Source of the DNA: Spiroplasma tabanidicola
GTDB lineage: Bacteria; Bacillota_I; Bacilli_A; Mycoplasmatales; Mycoplasmataceae
Direction of reading: 5' to 3'
Assembly: GCF_009730595.1 (NCBI RefSeq)
Contig: NZ_CP046276.1
Coordinates: forward strand, 744,001-808,000
DNA: 64,000 bases
This document shows, piece after piece, positions 11,252 to 23,497 of this stretch; the stretch's first letter is position 1, and every line of letters starts with the position of its first letter. A model generated the notes under the pieces. The model did not search any database and had not been told where the DNA came from. It saw only the letters and a list, made by a program, of their open reading frames with translations. The translations under genes and the position numbers were made by a program.

Positions 11252-12586
11252 GATATTAATTTGTTCTTTTTGTCTTTTTCGATTTTGTGCTCTATCAGCA
11301 GATGCTTTTTTCTTAGCTTCTACTTCTTGTAATCTAAATTTTTCTCTTTGTTCTTTTAATAAAATTGCTCTTTCACGTCTAAGTTTCTTCTTCAACTCTT
11401 TTGCTTCTTGTTCTTTTTTTTGTGCAAGTTTTATTTTATCATTTTTCTCTTCTAACAATATGTCTTTATCTTGTTTAATAGAAGGTTTTATTACATTTAG
11501 ATTATTCATTTCTTTTTCATCATCAATAACATCTAAATCATATAATTTTGCTTTATCATCAAACATATTAACTATTTCAATATCTTCTTTAAATAAGATT
11601 GGATCAACTTTATCTTCAATAAAGTTTTTCTTAAAGTTTCTAATCATCATATTTTTAGGAATATTCAATTCAAACTTAAATTTTGCAATAAAGTCAGGAG
11701 CAGTTATAGCTCTTGTGCAATTTAAGTCAAAGATAACTCTTTTTATTTCATAAATATCGTTTGCAGTTTTTATAGAATAAGATCATTGTAATTCTTTGAA
11801 ATAAAAATCAAATAACAACTCAGAAAAGTCATATTGAACAGTTTTATTTTCTCTAAATAAAGGAATATTATCTAAAAATTCTTTAACTTTTTCATTTCTA
11901 AAATAAAAGTCATGTTGATCTCCATATTGAATAATATCTCCATCTTCAATTTGGTATAAAACATCTCCTATTTTTCTTAAAAATTCTTCATCGTATCTAA
12001 AAGTTGATTTTATAACATCTAAATATCTTTTATGAGTTTGTAATTGACTTGCTCTAACTGGCATTTGACGATATTCAAAAAAGATTTCTCTAAATAATCC
12101 TATTGCGTTTAATCCCCCAACTGTTAATAAATCTCTTTTAGTTAAGTTAGGTTTATGAAATTTTTCATAGTGACTTCCTAAAGCAAAACTAGTGTCTTGT
12201 GTAGGAAATTCAGCTGGAGTTAAAGTAATTATTGGAAAAATATAAGGATAATAACAATGTATTGAATAGTATCATGCGATTGATTTTTGATTTCTACCTA
12301 CCATTTTAATAGCAAACTTATTTAATTCTGCTAATTCTTCATCTTTAAGAACTATTAATGCATCTATTTTTAAATCCATATTTTTAATTTTTCTTGCAAA
12401 TTTAGGATAATATTTTTCAAAACTAGCAGTTGAACGTTTTCAACCACCATTTAATAATTCATTAATTATTGGTAATTCTTCTAAACCATAGAATTCACCT
12501 GCTACTAAAGTTTGTGTATCATCAAATTCAAATATTTGTTTACCAGGAGTAATAAAGTTTTCTACAACTATTTTTTTTAAATGCAT
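11231..12586 (-). CDS. Unknown cytoplasmic protein with coiled-coil tail (451 aa)
   Basis: ATG at 12586 with AAAGGAG 9 bases upstream; the frame runs to 11231 with several UGA Trp codons. Residues 1-300 look globular (MHLKKIVVENFITPGKQIF at the start). The last 80 residues are a Lys/Glu/Arg/Gln-rich helix (KKEQEAKELKKKLRRERA) predicted to be a coiled coil, ending in the basic tail INIKKRPTI. I recognise no family; structural, chromosome-associated or cytoskeletal roles are equally open. The extended -10 box upstream suggests it has its own promoter. Confidence 0.75.
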
Positions 12587-12620
12587 AATTTTTCTCCTTT
12601 TTTTAAGATAAATTACTATA

Positions 12621-12629
12621 ATTATACCA
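12621..12629 (-). promoter_or_regulatory. Extended -10 promoter of the 451-aa gene
   Basis: On the minus strand the box reads TGGTATAAT, a consensus -10 with the TGn extension, 35 bases before the ATG. No clear -35 is visible. The same 9-mer stands before the 174-aa gene near 16.7 kb. Confidence 0.6.
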
Positions 12630-12700
12630 AAAAATATGAAAAAATGTACCTTCTCTTAGTAGAATAAGGATGGTTTTAAGAAATAAAAAAATATCTAATA

Positions 12701-14347
12701 TTAGACACTTTTACCTAACGATTCTTTAATCGCTTTTATATTTTGTATTATTTTTTTTCTTTTTAAATATACTATAATATTCAATGTTGCAACTGTACTT
12801 ATAAATCCAATTGTTAAGCACAAAAAAATAACTCATAAAAAAATATTTTTTACATTTTCAAGGTCTACATCATAACCAATTTTTCTACCACTATAATAAT
12901 AATCATATTTTTTAGTTGAAGTATCATTTTTGTTTCTAAAACTATTTAATCTACCACCAAATCCATCTAGAGCGTGACCCATTTCATGAATTAGAACCGA
13001 ATATCAAATTGGCGATGAAAATCATTGTGTTTTATAACTGTTATTATTTTTTGCATCAATTAAGCCTTTAAATTTAATAATTATATAGGATGAACTTATC
13101 GATCAAGTTTCATCTTCAAATGTTGAATCTGTTGCATTATATCCTAAAACATTTTTAGATGAGTCTTTTAAAACTTCATCACTAGATATCACAAAACTAT
13201 TTAAGATATTATTAACTCATAACTCATTTTTTATTAATGAAAATAAGTAGTTATATAAATATAGTGTGGCATCTTTTAATTCTTTAGTATAACTTTTTTT
13301 TCATTTATAAATTGAAAAAAAATTAGTATATCTATTATCAATAGAATCATATATTTTTTTAAATATTACATTACTTTCATTAAATTCATTTTTTGAGTTT
13401 TCAACTAACTTTGCATCTAAAGCATCAAAGTCATCATAATAATTTGAGTTAAAATTATGAAAATATTTTATACTCTGCTCACTTGCTTTTGTATAAGAAT
13501 CATTCATTCATCCACCAAGTAAATTATAATAATAAGTTCCTAGGTGCATTTCTTTATCAATTATTTTTAAAACAATCGATTGATCAAAAAAACTAGTAAA
13601 GCATGTTGATAAATAGTTTCCACTTTTTCCACTTTCAAATTCTTCTCATCCAACTTTTTCGCTTTCATATCCCAAATCAATACAGTCATTTGGTTTTTCT
13701 TCTAAGTCTAGATTATAAATTGGTCGATCGTCATATTTCGAAAACAAATAATCTAATAAACTATCTTTTTTATCAATTTGATTTTCTCCATTTTTAATTA
13801 ACTCAGGAAAAAATATTGTAAAAAAATAATTTGTTATTTCTCAACTTTTATTTTTTAGTGAATCTGGAGTAAGTAATCATTTTGAAAAAGCTTCTGCAAA
13901 AAATTCTCTATCATTTGTTGCTCCATATTCACTTATATTAATTGTAGAAGCGATTATATTTTGTACTAGTAACGCTTTATAAAAATTAAGTTCAGTTTTT
14001 TTAGAACCAAAATGATTTATACCTTCGTATGTTAAAAAATATTCATTATAATCATAAACATCAATTATTGAATCATAAAATTCTTGTTTAATTTTCGTAA
14101 CACTTTTTGCATAATAATATTTCAAGATTCTTCCGTAATACATCATTTTTGTTGTTGCATCTTTTTTTGAATTATCTTTTTTAATAATTTTATCTTCTTT
14201 TAAAAAAGAATCATAATTAAAAGTTAAATCATTTACATTTTCAGATTTTTCATTATAAAACTTATCTCTTTTGTAACTTGATGTTACAAAAGAGCTATTG
14301 AATAATAAACCTATAGATAAAAATAACTTAATTACAATATTAATCAT
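12701..14347 (-). CDS. Membrane-anchored zinc metalloprotease, lethal-factor-like, permuted order (548 aa)
   Basis: The N-terminus has a signal peptide (IVIKLFLSIGLLFNSSF). Residues 139-156 read SEYGATNDREFFAEAFSK; the EFFAExF core is the third-zinc-ligand motif of anthrax-lethal-factor-like (M34/ATLF) peptidases. The zinc-binding helix HEMGH (His454, Glu455, His458, within VLIHEMGHALDGFGGR) comes about 300 residues later, the reverse of the usual order. Close to the C-terminus is a transmembrane helix (FLWVIFLCLTIGFISTV) and a short basic tail, so the catalytic part faces outside. It lies 32 bases downstream of a full-length paralogue. AGAAGG precedes the ATG. The substrate is unknown; host or surface proteins are likely. 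Confidence 0.85.
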
Positions 14348-14379
14348 AATAACCCTTCTAAAAAATTATTTATTATTTG

Positions 14380-16065
14380 CTATTTAACGTCTTTATCGCT
14401 TTTTGCTTTTTTTAAAAAAACCAATCCTACAATTACAAGTGCTATTCCTACCGCTGCTCCGATCGCTATATATGTTATTCATTTTTTTGATGAAGTGTTA
14501 GAAGGTGTAACAGATGAGTCTTTATTGTTAGATCCTCCAATATAATTACCTGAATATAAATCTCCATAATTTCTATATGCGCTATTATTTTTTAATCTTA
14601 AAGAGTTTTCTCTACCACCAAACGCTTCTACTGCATGCCCCATTTCGTGAACAATTACATTAAAATTTTCTGGAGAACTGAATCAACCTTTTTGATATTG
14701 ACTATTAAATTGTTTTAATAACAATCCATCTGATCTAATAACTATATAAGAATCTGTGGTGGTTATTAAAACTTCAGATTCATTATCTGGATTTTTATAA
14801 CCCGCTCCAGATGTCGAAGTATATCCTAAAACACCCTCCATAGAACTGCCATCATTATTTTTTAATGGTGAATCAGATGATAACACTAAACCACTTATAA
14901 CATTTTTTACATAGTTTTCATTTTTAAATAAGGCATATAAATAATTATATAAATTTAAAAAGACATTTTTTAATTTTTCAGTTCAATCATCGTTTCAAGC
15001 ATCAATAACATCACTACCTGTTCAACTTAATTTTTTATAATAGTTTGCAAATGAATTTATTAAATAATTTGGAGAAATTTGTGCTATTCCATTTGTATCT
15101 ATTGAGTTTTTTATTAAAAATTCATCTAAACTAGCAAAAGTGAAGTGGTTATCATTAAAATCATTGAATTTTTTAATATTACTTTCACTCGCTTTAGTGA
15201 ATGAATCATACATAAAACTTTGAGAAGCAGATATTAGATTTTTTAGCTGATTAAAGTTTAGATTCAATGACCTTCTTGCTCAATAAAGTTGAGTATAACA
15301 ATAGTTCATTGCGACATATCCATATGATTCTTTTATATCATCTGTAAAGTTTAATCATCCAATTTGTTGATTATTTGCATATTTTAAATCCACTGGATTA
15401 GAACTTGCACTAGTTAAATCTAAGTCGTATTTTGTTAAACTTGATGAATTATTTTGAACAATAGTTTTAATTTCTTCAATATCTTTATCTGTAATAACTC
15501 TTCCAGTTGAAATAAGTTTAGGCATTATAGTAGTATAAAAATCATTAATTATTTCTCAACTACGATTTTTTTGATCATCTGGTGTTAATAATCATTTTGC
15601 AAATGATTCTGCAAAAAACTCATTATCAGATGATGCACCATATGCGCTAATATTAATTGTAGAAGCTATTATATTTTGCATTAGTAAAGCTTTTTTAAAT
15701 TCTTTTTTACTATATATGTCATCATCTAAAGAAATTTTATTTATTTCAGTTTCTAAATTATTAAGTAAATTTTTTTCATCTTTTATACTATTTGCAATAT
15801 AATACTTTAAAATTCTTCCGTAAAATAATGCTTTTTGTAATGCATTATCATCATTTATACTAATATTAGAATAGTCATCTAATAATAAATCATTATAATT
15901 ATATGTTGATGCTTTAGTGCTAACTTTATTAACCTTAGTTGTAATGTCATCACTAATTTTATTGTTTAATTTAATAAGATTTTCACTTATTAAATTAGAT
16001 GTTGTAAATAAATTTGAAAAAATCATTGAAATTGCTATAAACATTTTATTTAAAAATAAAATCAC
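14380..16065 (-). CDS. Membrane-anchored zinc metalloprotease, paralogue of downstream gene (561 aa)
   Basis: Same plan as its neighbour: signal peptide, NEFFAESFAKWLLTPDDQ around residues 148-165 (Glu153), zinc helix HEMGH at 473-477 (IVHEMGHAVEAFGGRENS), and a C-terminal transmembrane segment (ITYIAIGAAVGIALVIVGLV) with a charged tail. Shared blocks YGRILKYY, QNIIASTINIS and FTKASE show a tandem duplication. The start is GTG at 16063-16065, chosen because GGGGTG stands just upstream and no ribosome-binding site precedes the next ATG. The stop is TAG at 14380-14382. The two genes are probably one transcript. Confidence 0.85.
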
Positions 16066-16198
16066 TTGTTACACCCCATTATTTTTTATGATTTTATTGC
16101 ACTTTTAAATGCATTATAATTATTATAATCTATTTTTTTGTTATATTTTTATTATTTACAAAAAAACAAAAAAAAGAATACTTTATGTATTCTAATAA

Positions 16199-16723
16199 TT
16201 AATCTAAAACTGTATTTGTTAATTCTTTTAAGGCATCATTTTTTGCTTTCGATCAAAAATCTACTGCTAAAAATTTATCTACAATTCTTGTTGAAATATG
16301 TAAATCTTTGAAATAAAAGTTCATTTTATTAAATCTTAAACAAATATGACCAATTGTAATTGCTAAAAAATCATAACCATCTTCAATTAATTCTTTTCCT
16401 GTTTTATCTCTAAATTCAGGATAACCATATGTTTCATACATTGCTCTGCGCATTGTTTCTACACCTGGATCATATCATTCATTAATAACATAATCTTTTA
16501 GTTCTTTAATTTTTTTTTCGCCTTCTTCACCCATTGCTTTTCATACTTTTATAACATGTTCTTCAAAAGATGGAGCAAATCTTCTAATCCCTTCGTCTAA
16601 TGATGGATAAAAGATTTGAATTGGTTTTGCACCTTCAACTTCTACGTGAGCTAAAAATCATGGTTCAGAAAATGAAACTACACCAATTTGATCAGAACTA
16701 ATTTGATATATTTTTTCACTCAT
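16199..16723 (-). CDS. Conserved-looking unknown protein (174 aa)
   Basis: ATG at 16723 with AAGGAG 8 bases upstream, TAA at 16199. It is acidic, with many aromatic residues and no membrane segment; fragments include SFSEPWFLAHVEVEGAK and RRAMYETYGYPEF. Four of its Trp codons are UGA. No family recognised. It follows pdhD but has its own TGGTATAAT promoter box, so it is probably transcribed separately. Confidence 0.75.
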
Positions 16724-16749
16724 AATAGTACTCCTTTTTATTTGAGGTA

Positions 16750-16758
16750 ATTATACCA
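16750..16758 (-). promoter_or_regulatory. Extended -10 promoter of the 174-aa gene
   Basis: Minus strand TGGTATAAT, 27 bases before the ATG at 16723; no good -35 box. Confidence 0.6.
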
Positions 16759-16804
16759 CATATTTACTACATATTTTATAAATATCTAGTCCTAAAAAAT
16801 GAGA

Positions 16805-18679
16805 TTAAAAGTTAATTGGTTTTCCAGTTTCTAATGCTTCAGCTGCTTCTCAAACCGCTTCACTTAAAGTTGGGTGCGGATGAATTGCTTTTGCAAGTTC
16901 AGTGATTGTACCTTCTGATTGAATTAGAGTTGTAATTTCTGAGATCATATCAGTTGCTGTATTCGAAATGATATGTGCTCCAATTATTTGTTTATATTTT
17001 GGCTCACAAATTAATTTGACAAATCCTGTTGTATTTCCATCTGCCAATGCTTTTCCAATTGCTGCAAATGGGAATTTAAATGCTTTATATTCAACACCTT
17101 CTTTTTTTAATTGATCTTCTGTTTTTCCAATCATTGAAACTTCTGGGTGTGTATAAATACAACTTGGTACTCGATTGTAATCCATAATTAAATCATCAGC
17201 CTCATGATTTCCTAATCTTTTTGCAATTCGATTTGCAGCAATTAATCCTTGATAAGAAGCAACATGAGCTAACATCATTTTTCCAGTGACATCCCCAATT
17301 GCATAAACTCCATCAATATTTGTTTCACAATATTCATTAACAACAATATGGCTTCTTTCGTTTTTTTCTAAACCAATATTGTCAAATCCAGTTGTTACAG
17401 TTTTTCTTCCAACTGATTGTAAACAGAAGTCAGCCTCAATAGTATAAGTTTGACCATCTTTTTCATAAACTACACTATTTCCTTTAAATTCTTTTGTTGC
17501 AGCACCAGTTATAATTTCTAGATTCCCACGATTCAAAAGTTCTTTTGTCATTTCTTTTGAAACATCACTATCTAACATTTCTAAAATAGTTGGTAAAAAT
17601 TGTAAAATTGTAACTTGTGTTCCTAATCTTTTATAAACACATGCAAATTCAACACCAATTACCCCTCCTCCAATTATGACTAATTTTTTTGGAATTTTTG
17701 GTAAAGCTAAAGCTCCTGTTGAATCAATTAAAAATCCACTTTCAGTTGCTTCTTTTGCTCCTGGTAAATTCATAGAATTTGGAACACTTCCTGTTGCAAG
17801 GATTAAATTATCACAAGTATATCTTTTTTTATTTACTTCAATAGTATTTTTATCAATAGCAACAGCTTCTCCTTCAACAACATTTACATTATTTTTTTTC
17901 ATTAACCCTTTAATACCATTGGTTAATTTTAAAACTATATCTGCTTTTCTATCTTGAATTGCTTTTCAATCTGCTTTTACACCTTTCATATCAACTTTAA
18001 TTCCAAATTTTTCCGCTTTACTAATTTGTTCATATAAATCAGCTGATTTTAATAAGGTTTTTGTTGGAATGCACCCAATATTTAAACATACTCCTCCAAA
18101 TTTTGCTTTTTCAATAATCAAAGTTTTTAATCCAAGTCTAGAGCATTTAATAGCACCAACATATCCCCCGACTCCAGCTCCAACCATTATTACATCATAA
18201 TGATTCTCTAAATTAGTTGCTTTAAATTTTGGTGCTGGTCTTAAATTTTTTGAGTTTCCTTTTACAATTCCAGGATGATTTTGTTGATCTAAAACTTGTG
18301 TTACTTTTGCAAAAGTATCAACTGGTCTTGGTGGCACTTCTCTTTTTCTTCCTCTTTGAATTAGATCATTTGATACAGGAGTTGCACCAACTACTGATGC
18401 ATTTTCTTCAGCAGGTTGTTCAACTGTTACAGGTTCATCACCAGTTCCATCATTTATTTCTATAACTACATCTCCAACTTTAATTTCTTGTCCATTTTTG
18501 ATTAAAATGTTTGCAATCACTCCATCAACTGGTGCAAAAATATCTGAATTTACTTTATCTGTTTCAACATTAAACAATGAATCTCCGCTTTTTATTTTAT
18601 CTCCAACTTTTACAAAAACTTCAGTAACAGTTCCTTCTGTTAAACCTTCTCCAATATCTGCAAATTTTACTTTAAACAT
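16805..18679 (-). CDS. pdhD: Dihydrolipoyl dehydrogenase (E3) with N-terminal lipoyl domain (624 aa)
   Basis: E3 of the pyruvate dehydrogenase complex: reoxidises dihydrolipoyl groups and passes electrons through FAD to NAD. Residues 1-80 are a lipoyl domain with acceptor Lys42 in [10 protein letters not shown] linker of about 80 residues follows, then the FAD loop [12 protein letters not shown], the redox disulfide [13 protein letters not shown], the NAD loop [24 protein letters not shown] and the His-Glu pair [12 protein letters not shown]. Lipoyl-E3 fusions are known in mycoplasmas and some Gram-positives. It is the last gene of the operon, starting 15 bases after pdhC. Confidence 0.97.
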
Positions 18680-18694
18680 ATATTCTTATCTCCT

Positions 18695-20050
18695 TTAAAC
18701 TAATAAAATAGCTGGATTTTGTAAATAATAAACTATTCTTTGTAAAAATCTACCAGCATCAGCACCATCAATTACCTTGTGATCTGCTGTTAATGAAAAT
18801 GGCATAAATTCTCTAATCTCAATTTGATCATTAATAACACCAGGGGCACGAGTAATTGTACCAACACCTAAAATTGCAGATTCAGGATAGTTAACTATTG
18901 GAGTTGCATAATCTAATCCTACTGATCCAAAATTTGTAACTGTAAAAGTTGCTCCAGTCATTTCATTCATTGCTAATTTTTTACTTCTTGCTTTTGAAGC
19001 AAGATCATTTATTTTAACAGCAATTTGTAAAACACTTAATTTATCTGCCCCTTTAATAACAGGAACCATTAAACCATCAGGTGTGTCACATGCCATACCA
19101 ATATTGATTTGATTTGCAAATTTAATTGCTTTATTTTCTTCATCAATTCTTACATTTAAATTAGGCATATCTTTTAAAGACAAAGTAACAGCTTTAATAA
19201 TAAACGCTAAATAAGTCAATTTAACTCTTTGACTATCTGCAAAACCTTTTAATTGATTTCTTAAGTTAACAAGTTCAGTTATATCAACATTTTTAAATCC
19301 AGTAAATCCAGCTACTTTTGTATGAGCAACATCCATTGCTTTAACTGTTGCTTTTCTAATTGGATTTCAAGGTACAGAATTAAATGATAAAGGTTCATTG
19401 AATTCTGGTACTGAAATAGCAGGATTTGTATAATCAACTTTTGGTTTTGGTCCAGGACCAATTGGTGCCATTTGTGGTAACGCTTGAGGTTGAACAATAT
19501 GTGGATTTGCAGCAAAACTTTCAATATCTGCAGCTAAAATTCTATTATTTGGTCCAGTTGGACTAACTTTTGTTAAATCGACACCCATTACTGCTGCCAT
19601 TTTTCTTGCTAATGGTGTTGCTCTTACATTTGCAAAACTATTATCTATCATACTTGCTTGACTCATATCAAAACTCATTCCTTGTGGTTGAGAACTTTGT
19701 GGTTGTTCTCTTGAAATAACTTCATTTGAAACTGGAGTTGCACCAACTACTGATGCATTTTCTTCAACTGGTTTTACTTCTACTTTTGCAGGTTCACTAC
19801 TTGTTGAAGCCCCAGTTCCATCATCAATTTCTATAACTACATCTCCAACTTTAATTTCTTGTCCATTTTTAATTAATACATTTGCAATTTTTCCATCAAC
19901 TGGTGCATAAATATCTGAATTAACTTTATCTGTTTCAACATTAAATAAAGAATCTCCACTTTTAACACTATCTCCAACTTTTACAAAAATTTCAGTTACT
20001 GTTCCTTCTGTTAAACCTTCTCCAATATCTGCAAATTTTACTTTAAACAT
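18695..20050 (-). CDS. pdhC: Dihydrolipoamide acetyltransferase (E2), 451 aa
   Basis: Transfers the acetyl group from E2 lipoamide to CoA and forms the complex core. Domain order: lipoyl domain (1-80, Lys42), Pro/Gln-rich linker, peripheral-subunit-binding domain (VRATPLARKMAAVMGVDL), linker with PIGPGPKPK, then the CAT catalytic domain ending in the active-site segment TADHKVIDGADAGRF. The lipoyl domain is almost identical to that of pdhD, and both are followed by [18 protein letters not shown] precedes the ATG; 17 bases separate it from pdhB. Confidence 0.97.
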
Positions 20051-20067
20051 ATATTCTCTCCTAAGTA

Positions 20068-21060
20068 TTAAAATTTATAATTTAATACTTCTTCCATTTT
20101 CGCTAAAATTTTAATTGGATTTGGTTGATGATAAGTTTCTCCAGAATCAAAAGGAATAACAATGTCATATCCTGTACATCTTGAAAGTGGTGCTTTTAAA
20201 TAATCAAAACATTCTTCATTAACTGTTGCAATAATTTCTGCTGATACTGAAAATGATCTAACAGCTTCATGAACTACTAATAGTCTTCCTGTTTTTTTAA
20301 CAGATTCACAAACCATTTTTTTATCTCATGGTTTTATACTTCTTAAATCAATTAATTCAATTGTAATATCAGGATTTTTTGATTCTAATTCTTCAATTGC
20401 TTTTTGGCAATCTACAGTTTGTGCTCCATAGGTTACAACAGTTAAATCATTTCCTTCTTGAATTTTAAAAGCTTCTCCAATTGGAACAGTATAAAATCCA
20501 TCTGGTACTTCTTGTTTAAATGCACGATATAATTTTGTTGGTTCAAAAACAATAACTGGATCTGGTGATTCAATTGCAGCTAAAATTAATCCTTTAGTAT
20601 CATAAGGAGTTGAAGGACATACAACTTTTATTCCAGGAGTATGTGCATACATCGCTTCCATTGCTTCAGAGTGAGATTCTAAAGCTCTAATTCCCCCACC
20701 CATTGGCATTCTTATAACTAATGGTGAAGGATATTTTCCTCTTGTTCTGTTTCTAAATCTACCCATATGACCTAAAATATTTTGCAATGATGCTCATCCT
20801 AGTCCTTCAAATTGTAATTCAACAACTGGTTTCATCCCATTAATTGCCATTCCAATTCCAACTCCAGCAAACATAGCTTCACTAATCGGAGCATCAAAAC
20901 ATCTTTCTTCTCCATATTTTGCTTGTAATCCTTCTGTAGCTCTAAAAACTCCCCCTTCATAACCAGCATCTTCACCAAAAACAACTACTTCTTTTCATTT
21001 ATCCATAGCAACATCAAGTGCTTCTGATACTGCTTTAACATTATTTAAAACTTTTGGCAT
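20068..21060 (-). CDS. pdhB: Pyruvate dehydrogenase E1 beta subunit (330 aa)
   Basis: Forms the E1 heterotetramer with PdhA and decarboxylates pyruvate using thiamine diphosphate. Typical E1-beta blocks are visible: [51 protein letters not shown] and VVHEAVRSF. The length is standard. The ATG at 21058-21060 shares its last base with the pdhA stop, and AAAGGAGGT lies within the end of pdhA, so translation is probably coupled. Confidence 0.97.
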
Positions 21061-22175
21061 TAGTGGTGACCTCCTTTGGCATCAGGGTATTTTTCATAAA
21101 ACTCTTTTGCTTGGTTATATTGTTCTTCTAGTTCTGAGGTTTTTGATTCATATACAAAATTAAATACATCTTCTAATGGATAATCTTTGTTCGCTTCTGC
21201 ATAATTGAATTCATTGCTAATTAATTCATCTTGTTCTTTATCTAAATCTTCTTGTTTTTTATCATCTCAAATACCTTTTTCAATAATGTAATTTTTCATT
21301 CTGATTAAAGGATCTCTTAGTAAGGCTGCTTGAAATTCTTCTTCTGGACGATAAATTTTTGGATTATCTGAAGAAGAGTGAGCACCAAGACGATAAGTAT
21401 CTAATTCTAATAAAACTGGTCCATTACCACTTCTTGCAAATTCAATAGCTTCTTGCGAAACGGCAAAAACTGCAAAAAAGTCATTGCCATCTACTTTTAT
21501 TGACGGAATTCCTGTAGCAATTCCTTTTACAGCTATATTTAAAGATTTTGTTGATTTAGCATATGGAGTTGAAATTGCTCACTTGTTATTTTCACAAATA
21601 AATACTACTGGTAATTCATGAAGTTTTGCAAAGTTCATTGCTTCATAAGTTTCTCCTTCACTCATTCCTCCATCACCAGTTGTTGTTAAAGTAACTCCTC
21701 CAGTTTGTTTATATTTTTCTGCAAATGCAATTCCAGTTGCATGTGAATATTGACTTCCAATAATAATATTTGGTGGTAATAAATTAACTCCTTCTGGAGA
21801 TTGAGCACCATATTCGTTTCCCATTCAATATAACATTATATTTCTCATAGGCATTCCAGCAGTAAGTCATGCTGCATTATTTCTATAACCAGGAACCAAT
21901 CAATCCTTTCCTCTTATCATGGCAAATGCATAACCAACTTCACTTGCTTCTTGACCTGTTGAAGATAAAAATGACAATAATCTTCCTTGTCTTTGTGCTT
22001 TATTTTGAAATTCATCTTGTCTTCTAGATAAATTCATAATTTTATATGCTTCTAGTATTTGATCATCTTTTAATTTTGGCATTAATTTTGGATTTACAAT
22101 TTTTCCATCTTGATCCATAATTTCTACTCTCTCATTCTTTAAAGGGTCAAATACATTTAAAAATTTTGTTTTCAT
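21060..22175 (-). CDS. pdhA: Pyruvate dehydrogenase E1 alpha subunit (371 aa)
   Basis: TDP-binding catalytic subunit of E1. The TDP/Mg motif is GDGGMSEGETYEAMNFA ... ENNKWAIS. The phosphorylation-loop region YRLGAHSSSDNP and QEASEVGYAFAM are also typical. The start (MKTKFLNVFDPLKNERVEI) is supported by GGAGGG 7 bases upstream, overlapping the end of lplA. The TAA overlaps the pdhB ATG by one base. Several conserved Trp residues are encoded by UGA. Confidence 0.97.
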
Positions 22176-22185
22176 TTTTTCCCTC

Positions 22186-23181
22186 CTATTGTATTAGTAA
22201 ATTCAAAACATCTTGAACTTCAATACTACTTCCAAAAATATCTTTGATATTTACTAGTTCAATTATTTTTTTTATTTCACTAGCTTTATACTCAACGTTT
22301 ACTAATTTCTTTTCTAATATTTCTGTTCCTGCATAACCTAAAAAATCTCCATAAATTTTTACTTCTTTAATTTTGTTATCGATAACATTTAAAAAGATTT
22401 CAAAACTACCTTTACCTTCAATTCTTGTTTTATTAATATAATCGAAAGTTGCATTTTTAACAAATGTTCAATCTGAATTTTTATATTTATTTACAAACAG
22501 TTTATCAATTTCTTCTAAATCATTTACATCTAATTTTAAATAGTTAATTGATCCTAAAGATTCATAAGTTTTAATCAATTCGTCTCAAAACACAGGTATT
22601 TCAATTTTGTTTTCAATTTCAGAGTTAATATTTGTAACTCTTGCTGTAATTGATTCAATGTTTTTTGATAAAATCTTCGCTCTATCAACTGTTAAGTATT
22701 TTGCTAATTTATCTAAATTTGCATTAAATAATATTGTTCCATGCTGTAAAAAACGATCTTTATATTTTCACATTGCATTTCCGGATATTTTTTTATCATT
22801 TAAAACAATATCATTTCTTCCTGAAAATTTAGCCGCTACTCCCATTTTATTTAGCGTTTGAATAATTGGGTCTAGCATTTTTTCGAACATCGAGACTCCT
22901 TTATTTTCTTTATCGGTATAAATAATACTAAAATTCATGTTTCCTAAATCTTGAAATACAGTTCCCCCACCGGTATTTCTTCTTATAACATTAACATTGT
23001 CTTTTTCTGCTGACTGAAGATTAATTTCTGCTGCTGGATTTTGATTTCTTCCAACAACAATAGTGTTATCATTTTGTCACAAAAATAAGATTGGGTCTTG
23101 AAATTTAGCATTTATTGTTAAATATTCTTCTGTTGCTAAGTTATATTTTGGGTCAAAAATTTTTGATTTATAAATATACAT
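22186..23181 (-). CDS. lplA: Lipoate-protein ligase A (331 aa)
   Basis: Activates free lipoate with ATP and attaches it to the lysine of lipoyl domains, here presumably those of PdhC and PdhD directly downstream. Hallmarks: LFLWQNDNTIVVGRNQNP, the RRNTGGGTVFQDLGNMNFSI core with the RRxxGGGxVxHD-type motif (His replaced by Gln), and KISGNAMW. The stop (TAG) lies next to the pdhA ribosome-binding site, so it heads the pdh operon. AAGAAGG precedes the ATG. Confidence 0.95.
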
Positions 23182-23497
23182 TTAATGACCTTCTTTCTAT
23201 ATATTTTAATTATATTCTTATCTAATTAAATAATGCTTTTAAATAGTTGAAAAAAAATTTCAATTTAATACAAAAAACTAAATAAGTAGATTGTTTAGGT
23301 TTATGGTTACAAATTTATAAAACAAACATTTAATAACATTTATTTAATAAAAATCAAATTGTAAATTAGTAGAAAAATTAAAATACATCAGAAAAATAAC
23401 GAGTCACCCCAAACTACATATACTTTAACAAATTACACTAAAAATTTCTTTAGTAGTATTTTTTCATATGTTTTTTATTTTTTTTTGTTTTTTTTCT
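23182..23497. other. Intergenic region carrying the lplA-pdh promoter
   Basis: No gene seen. On the minus strand a consensus TATAAT (23209-23214) stands 28 bases before the lplA ATG; the -35 is unclear. The rest is AT-rich with poly-A and poly-T tracts and a weak ACTAAA/TTTAGT hairpin near 23440. Confidence 0.5.

Noticed and set aside
17676-18698. Plus-strand open frames opposite pdhD
   Set aside because: They lie antisense to a well-conserved gene, have no ribosome-binding site, and code Leu/Phe-rich nonsense typical of reversed AT-rich genes.
22186-23181. lplA called inactive because His is Gln in the GGGTVFQD block
   Set aside because: The remaining motifs and length are intact and the gene heads the pdh operon; single substitutions at this position may be tolerated.
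23182-23497. Possible gene remnants between lplA and the PAP2 genes
   Set aside because: Short frames only, with no readable conserved motif on either strand.
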